Source: Bathynomus jamesi (lineage: Eukaryota > Arthropoda > Malacostraca > Isopoda > Cirolanidae). From it: a DNA stretch of 64,000 nucleotides. Shown here one piece after another: positions 20,455 to 30,482 of the stretch (position 1 is the stretch's first letter; every line of letters starts with the position of its first letter). Below the pieces are notes generated by a model. The model saw only the letters and a program-made list of their open reading frames with translations. It searched no databases and was not told the origin of the DNA. The position numbers and the translations under genes were made by a program. Location of the stretch: NCBI GenBank assembly GCA_023014485.1, contig JAJOZX010000089.1, positions 278,501 to 342,500 of the forward strand, given 5' to 3'.

Positions 20455-20607
20455 GAGTTTATTTTTCTTTCAACTATGTAGCAGCAGTAGAAAACTGGAT
20501 AGAAAAGTATAAGGCTCTCTCCCCACCCTCCCTGCCAGAGGCAGGTATGGAAAAAGGTGAAGAAAATACCTTGACCCTGGAAAAGTAGTCAAGGAAATTT
20601 TACAGGA
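20455..20607 (-). mobile_element. CR1 (GA-tailed family), copy C, 3' UTR fragment
   Basis: Contains only the 3' UTR segment seen in copy A (TTTATTTTTCTTTCAACTAT to GGAAATTTTACAGGAAA). It lacks the terminal 85 bp and directly joins GAGAGAGAG on both sides. Confidence 0.85.
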
Positions 20608-21253
20608 AAAGAGAGAGAGAGAGTGAGTTACAAGGAAAAGAAGTACCCCAAAAGGCCTTGCGGCCCATACTGAGGAAGTACCAATGGCAACAGGTGGCAC
20701 GGATAAATTCATACACCGTCAAATAGTGACCTTCCTTCCAACGGGGAAGGAGGGTCACCCACCTGTACATGGACGCACCCTTCAGTTGAAGGTACGTCCG
20801 CCACCGGCTCAACATCATTTCTCCCCGGTGGGGGCCCATCATCAATCCCCGGGCTTGACCTCACCATACGGTATAGGTGCCGGTCAAGCAGCGTGCCTAG
20901 CACACCTTTACCCTTAACATTGAGGTGGACATCATCCCTCTGATACAGGTCCCACCTACCCGAAAACGCGTCGAACGGGTCAACAAATCTCACGCCCAGC
21001 GGACAAGTCTTGCACCCTCTCGTTCATGCCAATGACCTTACTGAGCGCGTGGTCACTGGCATTCATTAGCGGTAAAATACCCATCACATTTCCCTGTCTG
21101 TCTTCAGTTTTAGATCATCCGCAAGAGACACGATCTCGGTGATGATCCCTTCTGTAAAACCTATCCTACCGCCTTTGAGGAACAGGTCGTTGCCACCAGC
21201 GTGGACAACGATCTCAGTCCTCCGACTAGCCACACGCAGCTTCTCTAGCTCCT

Positions 21254-21254
<1 letters not shown>
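20608..21254 (-). mobile_element. CR1 (GA-tailed family), copy D: ORF1 joined to the 3' terminus
   Basis: On the minus strand: ORF1 sequence with an SGNH-hydrolase pattern (VVHAGGNDLFLKGGRIGF near 21190-21140; YQRDDVHLNVKGKG near 20945-20900 carrying the Asp-x-x-His pair), then the element's 85-bp 3' terminal segment and the (TC)n tail. All of ORF2 and most of the 3' UTR are missing. SGNH/esterase-type ORF1 proteins are known in CR1-clade LINEs. Both ends abut (GA)n. Several frameshifts are present. Confidence 0.82.
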
Positions 21255-21302
<48 letters not shown>

Positions 21303-22929
21303 TACAAGGAGTTACAAGGAAAAGTACCACCTCAAAAGGCCTTGCGGCCCATACCGAGGAGGTACCAATGGCACCGGGTAAAAGTTTATTTTTCTTCCAA
21401 CTATCCTAGCAGTAGTAGAAAACTGGATAGAAAAGTAGAAGGCTCTCTCCCCACCCTCCGCTCCCTCCCTGCCAGAGGCAGATACGGAAAAAGGTTGAAG
21501 AAAATACCTTGACCCTGGAAAAGTAGCCAAGGAAATTTTACAGGAAAGTGGAGAAATATAAATAGCTCTATATTTAGCTTGCTCACAGAGACACCGAGCA
21601 AGCGAACTCCTGCAGAGTTTTCTGAGGTTTTAATCTTAAACTATGAGTGTGTTCAGTACTTTGTCTAGCCTATTTTTAAACAGATTTACACTTTGACTGG
21701 AAACAACCTCTGAGGGAAGTTGGTTCCAGATATTAACTATTTTATAGGAAAAGAAATTTCCGCAGACTGAGGTCCTAAATGTCTTTACACACTCAAATAG
21801 TGTGCAAGATTTCGTCTAACCTTTTCTTGAACTGATCCACAGAGGAACTGTTCACAACTTCCGAAGGTAACCTGTTCCATGTGTCACAGATCTTATACGT
21901 AAAGTAATTCCCACACACACTAGTCCTAAACAGTTTCAAATCCAACTTCCAACCATTGTTGCGAGTTGGGTTATCATTTAAACTAAACATACTTCTAAAA
22001 TCGACATCGTTGAAACCCGCGTAAGAGCTTGAAAACCTCGATCAGTTGACCGCGCAGCCTCCGAGTTTCAAGCGAAAACAAGTTCAGGGCGCGTAACCGT
22101 CGATTGTAGCCCATATGCCTAACGGAAGGGATTAACTTTGTGACCCTCGCCTGCACTCGCTCCAGCCTCTCAATATCTTTCCTGAGGGTGGGCGACCAGA
22201 ACTGCACAGCATACTCCAGGTGCGGCCGAACAAGGGAATTGTACAATGTACAGTGAGAAGCACATCTCCTTGTTCCGAAACTGAAATTGCCTCCTGATAT
22301 AACCCAATAGTTTCTGGGCTTTCTTTTCCACCTCTACACACTGTTTCGTAAACTTAAGGTCGCTGCTAATTAGCAACCCAAGTCCTTTTCTAAATCAGTC
22401 ACCTCGATATTACTGCCCAACATCGAGTAGTCCGACTTGGGATTGGCGAAGCCAATGTGCATCACTTTGCATTTACCCAAGTTAAACGGCATTTGCCATT
22501 TTTCGGACCACTCTCCTATCCTACCTAGGTCCGCACGCAGTTCCTCGATCGCTTCGGGCGTCCCAACATTGGCCCCAAGCTTGGTGTCATCAGCGAATTT
22601 GGCGATCCGACTGACGATGCCACCGTCGATATCATTTATGTAAATGGTAAACAACAGCGGCCCCAAAACGGAACCCTGAGGAACCTCACTAGTGACCGAG
22701 GCCCAACCCGAACTAGCCCCTTTAATTACCACCCTCTGCCGCCTATTCCTCAGCCAGTTTTCAATCCACCTACCTATTTCCCCACCGATACCCAGCGCGC
22801 GCACTTTCGCCATTAGCCGGCGGTGAGGTACCTTATCAAAGGCTTTCTGAAAGTCGAGATAAAGTATATCAATCGCCCTACTCTTATCGTACTCACTCAA
22901 CATGACGTGGAAAAACTCGAGCAAGTTGG
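21255..22929 (-). mobile_element. CR1 (GA-tailed family), copy E
   Basis: (GA)n tail at 21255-21300, a duplicated GTTACAAGGA, a full-length 3' UTR, and ORF2 remnants 21793-22924. The coding part includes FQKAFDKVPHRRLMAKVRALG, VPQGSVLGPLLFTIYINDI and KFADDTKLGANVG (catalytic Asp pair). Small indels near 22012, 22245 and 22373 break the frame. It carries the longest reverse transcriptase portion of the family in the window. The 5' end abuts (GA)n at 22930-23005. Confidence 0.9.
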
Positions 22930-22930
22930 T

Positions 22931-23005
<75 letters not shown>
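22930..23005. repeat. (GA)n microsatellite bordering CR1 copy E
   Basis: About 75 bp of GA dinucleotides, one interruption. It marks the 5' border of copy E and resembles the tails of the other copies. Confidence 0.95.
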
Positions 23006-23008
<3 letters not shown>

Positions 23009-23990
23009 TCTGGTCGATTAGCAAATCGGTCACTTTTCTCCTAATCAATGTAATCTCTCGTTAGAGCCGAGGTAATCACAATACGTTTGTCTCTAATGGC
23101 AGTATACGACCCCAATCGGGGGTCTGAATTTCTTATGGGGCGCAGAATCGGGGCTCTATATTGATATACAGCCCCATTGAGGAAGGAAACTGTCCATAAA
23201 ATCCTAAAACTAGACAAATACGTCTTAGATTTGAACGAAAGACGATCTATTTTGCGATCTATAAAGTGCAGCTTTTGTGTTGCCCTAATTTACTCTTAGT
23301 TATAAAGTAGATTCATGTTCAGAGATAAACTTTCTCGTACGCAATGAAGTCGTCGTTGTAGCTACGATAGAACGTGTGACGAGTTTTAAGCCAATTTTAG
23401 TATGAATAACTGGCTATGAAAGGGGAGGAATTAAAAGCTTAGGAGCAGCAAACTCATTAAGTAATCCAGTTAAATAAGGAAACGAGCCAAGCCCCATTTA
23501 TCAAGTGCTTGAAAGGAATAAGGAATTGTACGCTGTTAAAAGTAGAGAGAAGACACCGGTTAATTAATTAGGTTAAGACAAAAAAAGCTAAGCTATTATA
23601 AAAGGTTAGGACGTTAGGCTAAAGGTTAAGGCACAAAAACTTCAGAGCAAAAAGGGCTCAAGTTTTAATCCTTTGGAGCGATATTTCTGAACTATACTTC
23701 ATGTATATTCCATTTCGATTCTGTTACTTATGAACTTTTAAATTAAGATTCATTTTCCTATACGTTTTATACAATTAAAAAATACAGATGCTGCGATTGA
23801 CTTCCACATTGGTATCGAACCAGTTCTTGAAACAAAGGAATCTCATCCATTCCTTGTAATCCATAAATAAAACATTCGGAGGTACCCACATAACCACGTA
23901 TGAAGATACTTACACTGTAAAATTAAAGGAAAACACTCCTATTATTTAGGTGGCATCTCATTGTGTATATATTATATATAATTATATATA

Positions 23991-24023
<33 letters not shown>

Positions 24024-24035
24024 ATATATATCTAT
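23006..24035. other. AT-rich DNA with no recognised gene
   Basis: No domain, RNA or clear repeat. Some degenerate GGTTAGGACGTTAGGC-type wording occurs near 23605. It ends in (TA)n at 23967-24033. Confidence 0.4.
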
Positions 24036-24759
24036 ATGGTGGGCCGAAAGTCTGGATCCATAGGAAAATATTATTTAATACATAAATTACAACAAATGGT
24101 AAATACTTAAAATGAATATCAACTTTAACTCGTAATGCGTATCCGTGATACTGTGCAGTGGTTCGTACTCCAGTATAAACAACAAATTATAACAAATGCT
24201 CAAATTGGCGCCTCTGACATCGAGACACTTAGGGATGGAATTTATGATTTTTAATAATTCTTTGAATTGACGTTCTCGAGATGCGTGTTTCATTTGATAA
24301 TCTTCTGTTGACTTTACTGGACTATTCGTTAAAGTTTCACATACCATTGCAGAGGTATTTTCATCAGTTGCAGTTTTTGGACGACCAGAACGCCGTCGAT
24401 CATGTACACTTCCTGTTTCTTTGAAACGTTTAAACAACTTGCCAACAGTCGCATGTGTTACTGGATGCTTATCAGGATGATTTCTATTGAATTCGGTAGC
24501 AACTTCTCTGTGTGTAGCGCCCTGTCTTGCGTACATGAGCACAAGTTCTACCGGTCTTCTGTTGTTAGATTCGAAGCCATTTCTGGGCTGAAATATAAAA
24601 AAAGTATTGAGTATTTATACTGGAGTACGAACTACTGTACAGTATCCGGATATGCATTTACGAGTTAAAGTTGATATTCATTTTAAGTATTTACCATTTG
24701 TTGTAATTTATGTATTAAAATAAATTTTTCCTATGGATCCAGACTTTCGGCCCACCCTG
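24036..24759 (-). mobile_element. Foldback Tc1/mariner derivative with long inverted repeats
   Basis: Ends GGTGGGCCGAAAGTCTGGAT and its complement pair over about 130 bp on each side, with (TA)n beyond both ends. The interior encodes only the N-terminus of a transposase on the minus strand. The catalytic domain is deleted, giving a non-autonomous element. Confidence 0.88.
24295..24542 (-). pseudogene. Transposase helix-turn-helix N-terminus (DUF4817-type mariner)
   Basis: Reads MLMYARQGATHREVATEFN, TVGKLFKRFKETGSVHDRRR and SGRPKTATDE, the DNA-binding N-terminus of the mariner-like group whose catalytic part occurs elsewhere in this window. After VCETLTNSPVKS the frame enters sequence unrelated to a catalytic domain. 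It lies between the long inverted repeats of the 724-bp element. Confidence 0.82.
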
Positions 24760-24764
24760 TGTAT

Positions 24765-24806
<42 letters not shown>

Positions 24807-24809
<3 letters not shown>

Positions 24810-25664
24810 GGGTTGGACAGAATAATGGCAACTCGCATTTCCGATGCTATATTTTCTGGTATCATTAATGGCATTATGTACTTTATTAAATTACTATGTA
24901 TCTGCATATAATATTGAGAACATCTATTTTAATATGTTCATATTGGTTTTAATGTTCTTTTAGAATAAATAAAAATATGGCGCTTGAAAAAAATGTTACT
25001 GACTGTGAAAGAGGCATGATAGTAGGAGCCCGTTTGGTTGGTGTCTCAATATTAAAAGTCGCGTGATTGTCCCTGCACCTTGAGGAACAGTCCCATAGTT
25101 ATGAATACATGGAAAGAAATTAAAAAAAACTACACCACATAAGCACAGAATTGTTCCCATTATTCTCCCCAACTCCAAATTCATTAAAACTTTGGTACTG
25201 GTTGGTGTTAAAATAGGCTTTACTACAGTTCCCATAATATAGTTATAACTGACACTGGTCTTTGCGGACTATTGTTAAATTTTGAACAAAAATGTTTTCA
25301 TGCAAGTCTTTGATTGATTCTTCACAGCTCATAATTATCATATAAGGTTCTTCTGTCGCATTCTGTCAGTGTTGCTTTACGCTCACTATATTCTTTATTT
25401 GATATCCTTTATTTATTATTTTTGCGTGTATTCGTAACCTTGAGGACTGTTCCTCGAGATACGAGAGCAATTATGTGACATTTATTACTGAAACACCAAC
25501 CAAACGGGCTCCTACTAGAAAAACTAATATGAACATATTAAAATAGATGTTCTCAATATTATATGCAGTTACATATTAATTTAATAAAGTACATAAAGCC
25601 ATTAATGATATCAGAAAATATAGCACTGAAAATCCAAGGGTTTCCATTATTCTGTCCAACCCCT
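24807..25664 (+). mobile_element. Foldback Tc1-type element with coding sequence inside the inverted repeat
   Basis: CAGGGGTTGGACAGAATAAT on the left is mirrored by ATTATTCTGTCCAACCCCT on the right. The repeat extends about 140 bp, stops, and resumes around GTAGGAGCCCGTTTGGTTGG. The left half encodes a Tc1-like N-terminus (NVTDCERGMIVGARLVGVS), and the right half contains the same coding stretch inverted. Flanked by (TA)n on both sides. Non-autonomous. Confidence 0.85.
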
Positions 25665-25676
25665 ATATATATATAT

Positions 25677-25736
<60 letters not shown>

Positions 25737-27350
25737 GAACAATGAATAATTTCTACCTTCATATAATTCTCATGTTCATTCATATATTTTGTATATTCAT
25801 ATAATCCTTATATTTTTATTCATATATTCATTTTGACATATCAAGTCAAAAATCGTATAACGCTGACACGAGTTTTGGATAAAATTTTGATTTGCTTTCT
25901 ATTTTATAATTGGTGAATTATTTCTTTTTAAACAACTTAATAATTTTCGTGTCCTGCTTAACGTTTAATTTTTAATCTTAAGCCTTTAATTTTCGGCCAT
26001 GTGCATGTTTGTTTGTAATTCGTGATGGGAAGGCATATTTCAATTTCCATTTTTAGTTAACTCGACAGATCATAAATTCATAACATCAGATCTGTCAATA
26101 TGCCGTTTAAAATAAAAATATGGCTTCCTCTTGCTTAGCAGTCTAGACAATGATACAAAAATATTTGTTTTGCCTTTAAATGTTTTGCGAAGTAAATCAG
26201 CATATTGAGAATAAAAAACAAAAACAGATCAGTATTAAATAATAATGATGTCTGTAAAAAAATTCAATATAAAAGCCCATAAAATTTCTCCAATGATTAT
26301 TCTGACTAGACTGATCTAACTTAGAGGCTGGGCATTACCTTAACATTTTAGCAGTAAATTACCGTAAGAAAAAGTCTATCTTCTCCTTCGAGCCTTGCTC
26401 TCTTCAGATAACTTAGTCTTAAATAGAGAAAAAATTTCCCGATACGTTATAAGAAGAATCAGGAAACCTTCAGAGAATTTGGTAAGCCTCACAGAATCCT
26501 CCGATCCACCACAAGAAGAAATCGGATAGTAGTATAAGAGAAACTTCTGCGATTTTCTACTGTATACGGTACCAGAGTAACAAATCCGTTGCTGCCACCT
26601 AACCAGAACCCCCGTCAACTTCGAACCAACCAAGGCCATAGACGGAGGGGTTAAAAAACACACGCGCACACATATATCGTAAATTACGATTTTTTTAAAT
26701 GTTTATTCTCAAAAGTGAGTTTAGATGATTATATTGTTCAACAGCTTCCAACCATGAAACAAATTTTATAAAGCGAAGAACAGAAGCCAAACAAATATAC
26801 GCTTCATTGCTCAAAGTTCATCAAAACGAACGCTTCAGTCCTTTGAATGCGTGTAAAAAGAGGTTGTCGTTAATTGAAATTTAAATTCTTACAAGTTGGA
26901 ATTACTGTTTTAAGATCAAATGGTAATTGGATTTTAATACTGCTGGCGGGAGAAAATCAACCAATTTATTTACACTCTGAGGAAGATGGGAGGGGGGCAT
27001 TTCGACGAATTGTAAGACTCAATCTGTTAATTTCAGTTTTTTCTTCTGAAATTAAAGACATTATTTCGGTTTTTATAAAAGGGTTTATTGACAGATTTTA
27101 CGAAGTTTGGCAAAATCGACAATTTTGGGGGCATGGGCATCGGCGAAATTTAGCCGATTCTCCTACCGATTTTTTGAAATTTTAAAATTTCATTACAAAA
27201 AATCTACATTTATAGAAAATTGAACATACATGAAAAAGTATTTGTAATAGTTTATACTCATTTCGAAGTGTAATTGTATAAAATACAGTATATTTTACAT
27301 TCACGAAAAAGGCAAAGTTTAAGTTAAGTTGCCCATAAATTTTACACTAA
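25665..27350. other. AT-rich DNA, (TA)n at the start, no recognised gene
   Basis: (TA)n to about 25737, then low-complexity AT-rich sequence. A leftward 97-codon frame near 26.4-26.7 kb has no domain and looks like chance. Motifs such as ATTTAGCCGATTCTCCTACC near 27150 suggest a decayed hAT interior. Confidence 0.4.
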
Positions 27351-27583
27351 CCCTTTGACGACCAGTATACGTTTCTTTGAACTTAAAAGTTTAAGTTTTA
27401 TTGTTATTTACAATTAGATATTAGTAACTATAGTCACTTAAATGACCCATTTTTCGTTTAATTTTCCGACAACTAAACGATACCTGTATAAACATGTAGA
27501 TGTATTTGTAGAAACGTTGCATCACTGTACAATTTATATTATTATTTCCATTGGGACAAATATGCCCCGTGGTCCTCAAAGGG
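27351..27583. mobile_element. piggyBac-like MITE
   Basis: Begins CCCTTTGACGACC and ends GGTCCTCAAAGGG (13-bp inverted repeat with one mismatch), bordered by CTAA on the left and TTAA on the right. TTAA targeting and a CCCTTTGA start fit piggyBac-type elements. 233 bp, no coding capacity. Confidence 0.72.
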
Positions 27584-28084
27584 TTAACTAGCTAATCTCT
27601 AAAAATATAAACTATTGCAATCTCCTACTCTATATAATAATAATAAGTCGTGTAACTTTCATTTTGTTTATAAATTTTCAAAAACTGCAGTAGTTAGTCA
27701 AGTCATTTACAAGATTTGTTAAAAATTAAAAATGTCAACTTTTATGGTATTTATTTCAATTTTTTTTTTTTTGGGCAGAAATAGAAATTAATAAAAATTT
27801 TAATAATATTTGTTTCCCTTCCTTGTTTAGTTCTGTAACTAAAAGAAAATACGTCCAACATAAGGAAAACCAATTACTTTAAATAATGATATTCAATTTA
27901 TTAAACTAAATAAATTTTTTTTACTGCATAATAAAACTAACATTTTATTATACGAGTAACAAATTCTGGTACTGTTTATTTTGGAGCGAACTAAAGAAGA
28001 GCATTTAAACAAATTTGAAATGTAAAAATATGAAAAGTTTTCACAATAGATTGGTAAAATTTATGAAGGGAATTAATTTTTTAA

Positions 28085-28137
28085 AATCTAGTCAAGAATC
28101 GGTATCGGTAATTTTTCATGGAATCGGTACATCACTA
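28085..28137. mobile_element. hAT right terminus
   Basis: AATCGGTATCGGTAATTTTT, then GGAATCGGTACATCACTA. The end CATCACTA mirrors the TAGTGATG start of the hAT at 3476. The left end was not identified, and 27584-28084 is AT-rich without a gene. Confidence 0.5.
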
Positions 28138-28403
28138 GTAGCAATTGTCGAGATTAAAATAAATTAACAAATTTTAATCTTCTTTAAATATTTGAGAGAG
28201 ATAAAGTTGTCCATGATATTCCAACTGAATATAAACCAAAATTAATCTCTAAAAAATATATGAAGTTATAAAATGAGTGAGTTAAAAATTAATCGCCGCG
28301 GTTTCTTCTGCTGAGACTGTAGAATACAATGCTCTAAAACTCAATGAAAACTGGGGTGCTTTTGTTATAAACATGCTTAAACACGGCGAGGGTATGTCGT
28401 AGC

Positions 28404-28955
28404 CAATGTCGTAACTAGTTACTCAGTTATCGTTACTTTTTTTAAATTTTACTTCCAAGTAATTGTAACTGCAACTATTTACAAAACTATTGTAACTTTT
28501 AACCGGTTACTTTTTTTCTGTGAGGGCAAAAAAGTTAGTAGAAAGTTTACTGATAAAATACATCTAATAATATAATTTTTTTCTGTTTATTCGTTAAATC
28601 ACAATCAATTTGAAACAAATAAACAATCTCGGCAAGTATCACTCGTCACGTAAAATTAACAAGAGTGGCCACAAAGTCCTTTTACAGTGAAATTACAGTA
28701 TATCTATATGTTGCCCTTGTTTTGCACGCAAAGGGACTTTGTGGTGACCCTGTACTTTTATCAAGATCAGATGGTCACTAAAAATAGGAAAAATATCGAA
28801 AGTAACTTTTGAAGTAACTTGTAACTAGTTACATTTTTGAAACATCAATTAGTAACTCGTTATTTTTAAGACATTAACTAGTAACTAACTCGTTATTTAA
28901 GGTAGTAACTAGTAACTGTAATTAGTTAAAAAAAAAGGTAACCGTTACAACACTG
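28404..28955. mobile_element. Non-autonomous hAT element inside a 5S-derived SINE
   Basis: The right end complement is CAGTGTTGTAACGGTTACC and the left end CAATGTCGTAACTAGTTAC. Both subterminal zones are rich in GTAACTAGTTAC-type motifs. An imperfect 8-bp duplication (GTCGTAGC at 28396-28403, GTCGTAAC at 28956-28963) flanks it. 552 bp, no coding capacity. It separates the first bases of a SINE from the rest. Confidence 0.8.
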
Positions 28956-29137
28956 GTCGTAACACCGCTTCCCGTCGATCAGCAAAGTTAAGCGACATTA
29001 GGTCTGGGTAGTATTGTTCGATGGGAGACCGTTCTCCGCGTCCAGATGATGTGACGACCCGTGGTTCAAAACCCTCGTAAAGATGTAGGTCCCCTCCGTC
29101 ATATGACTTCAGATGTTTGATGGTGTTATTTAACCTC
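28956..29137 (+). mobile_element. 5S rRNA-derived SINE (SINE3-type), copy 1
   Basis: CCGCTTCCCGTCGATCAGCA, AAGTTAAGCGACATTAGGTC and GATGGGAGACCG align with the middle and C-box part of 5S rRNA. The 5' few bases lie beyond the hAT insertion at 28380-28403. The body continues with GTGGTTCAAAACCCTCGTAA and a TGTAGGTCC segment shared with other SINEs here. Transcription would use the internal polymerase III promoter of 5S genes. Confidence 0.82.
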
Positions 29138-29455
29138 CTTCGCAACAACATGGGGGGGGATCATCATAACGCTCATTTGCTCAAGCAGAGACGAATCAAG
29201 TTTGACAAACTAATATTTATCAAAACATTCGTCTTAGTATTTCCATTCCATCTTACAATGCGACAAATTTTTAATTCCAATTCCATTCGCGCTCTTGATA
29301 TCGATTCAAGCTCCGACTTCACTTTCAAACAACAGCTTTGGAATCGATTCAAATTCCAGTTCCGATAATAAAAATAGGTTCGATTTCAACTATTTCTGAT
29401 TTCGCGGCCAAAAAAGCAAAGATACCGGAATTGGAATTGCCCATCTAATGTACAC

Positions 29456-29456
<1 letters not shown>
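29138..29456. other. No recognised gene
   Basis: Non-repetitive AT-rich sequence leading to (AAT)n. ATTCGATTCAAATTCCAG-type wording suggests a decayed repeat but nothing nameable. Confidence 0.3.
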
Positions 29457-29492
<36 letters not shown>

Positions 29493-29554
29493 TTTAAAGG
29501 TTTCATTCAGAAAAGTGTCTTAAAATTATCTTTCATATATATCATACATACTCT

Positions 29555-29605
<51 letters not shown>

Positions 29606-29660
29606 TATATTATATAATATATATATATATAGATATATATATATATATATATATAGTGCA
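29457..29660. repeat. (AAT)n and (TA)n microsatellites
   Basis: ATA/AAT triplets at 29457-29492, then imperfect (TA)n at 29553-29655. Confidence 0.9.
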
Positions 29661-29689
29661 TTAAGAGGGGACTGTGACGAAGATTTATA

Positions 29690-29850
29690 GCTGTAAAACC
29701 GACTTCAAGCAAATTACCCATCTACAGAATCTAAAGCTAACAAAGACCATAAGATCCACTGTAATGTTAGCCCGAGAGAAAGAAGAAAGTAGGAGGTTAA
29801 AAGAAGAGAATAGGGAGTTAAAAGAAGAGAATAAGGGGTTAAGTAAGTAG
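29690..29850 (+). pseudogene. Coiled-coil ORF remnant, possibly LINE ORF1
   Basis: A short open stretch ends REKEESRRLKEENRELKEEN followed by KGLSK and a stop at 29848-29850. The tandem RLKEENRELKEEN heptads predict a coiled coil, and a cysteine (YSCKTDF) lies upstream. CR1-type ORF1 proteins often have such an arrangement, but no wider similarity was seen. It could be chance low complexity. Confidence 0.3.
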
Positions 29851-29885
29851 CAAAACCTATCATTCGTGGGTTAACATTCATTCAG

Positions 29886-29886
<1 letters not shown>

Positions 29887-29938
<52 letters not shown>
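29887..29938. repeat. (GA)n microsatellite
   Basis: Twenty-six GA units. The neighbouring bases are not the CR1 3' terminus, so this tract is not a tail of the GA-tailed family. Confidence 0.95.
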
Positions 29939-29944
<6 letters not shown>

Positions 29945-30240
29945 CAACCGCCGGCCACTGCCAACAAGTCGGAAAAATAGTCGAAGAGAATAGGAAAGGG
30001 GGTGAAAGATGAAAAGTAGTAAAATAAGAACGCTTACAAACCATGCAAACACAGTTTTAACTAAATGAAACACTGTCATATCATGCAAACTAGAGACATG
30101 CAAATAAAGAGGAAAAGAAAAAAAAAGTATGAAGAGTATAACAAAAAGTGGGTTAGTTTACGCTACGAGCTGCATCTAAGTTCGTGTTAGTCTAATTTTT
30201 TTTTTAATTTTTTAGCCTGTAGTAAGGTTCAACTGATATA

Positions 30241-30313
30241 GTGTGTGTGTGTATTATATATTGTTTATATATATATATATATTATATTATATATATATTA
30301 TGTATATATATAT

Positions 30314-30345
<32 letters not shown>

Positions 30346-30352
30346 ATATGTT
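30241..30352. repeat. (GT)n and (TA)n microsatellite
   Basis: A short GT run followed by imperfect TA repeats; no gene. Confidence 0.9.
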
Positions 30353-30424
30353 ATAATGTTTCAGACCAACAAAGACCCTAGGATCCACTCATGGCTGGTC
30401 TACCTAACTGTGTTCGTAATTGTG

Positions 30425-30482
30425 TATGTCCTCCGTGGTGGCGGAGGGGACCTACAATTTTACGTGGGTTCCGAACCACAAG
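30425..30482 (-). mobile_element. SINE tail fragment
   Basis: The complement reads GTGGTTCGGAACCCACGTAA, then TTGTAGGTCCCCTCCGCC, matching the body shared by the 5S-headed and tRNA-headed SINEs. No head is present. Confidence 0.7.

Noticed and set aside
26376..26669. A 97-codon leftward frame in AT-rich DNA
   Set aside because: No domain, no neighbouring exons or repeat context; length is within chance.
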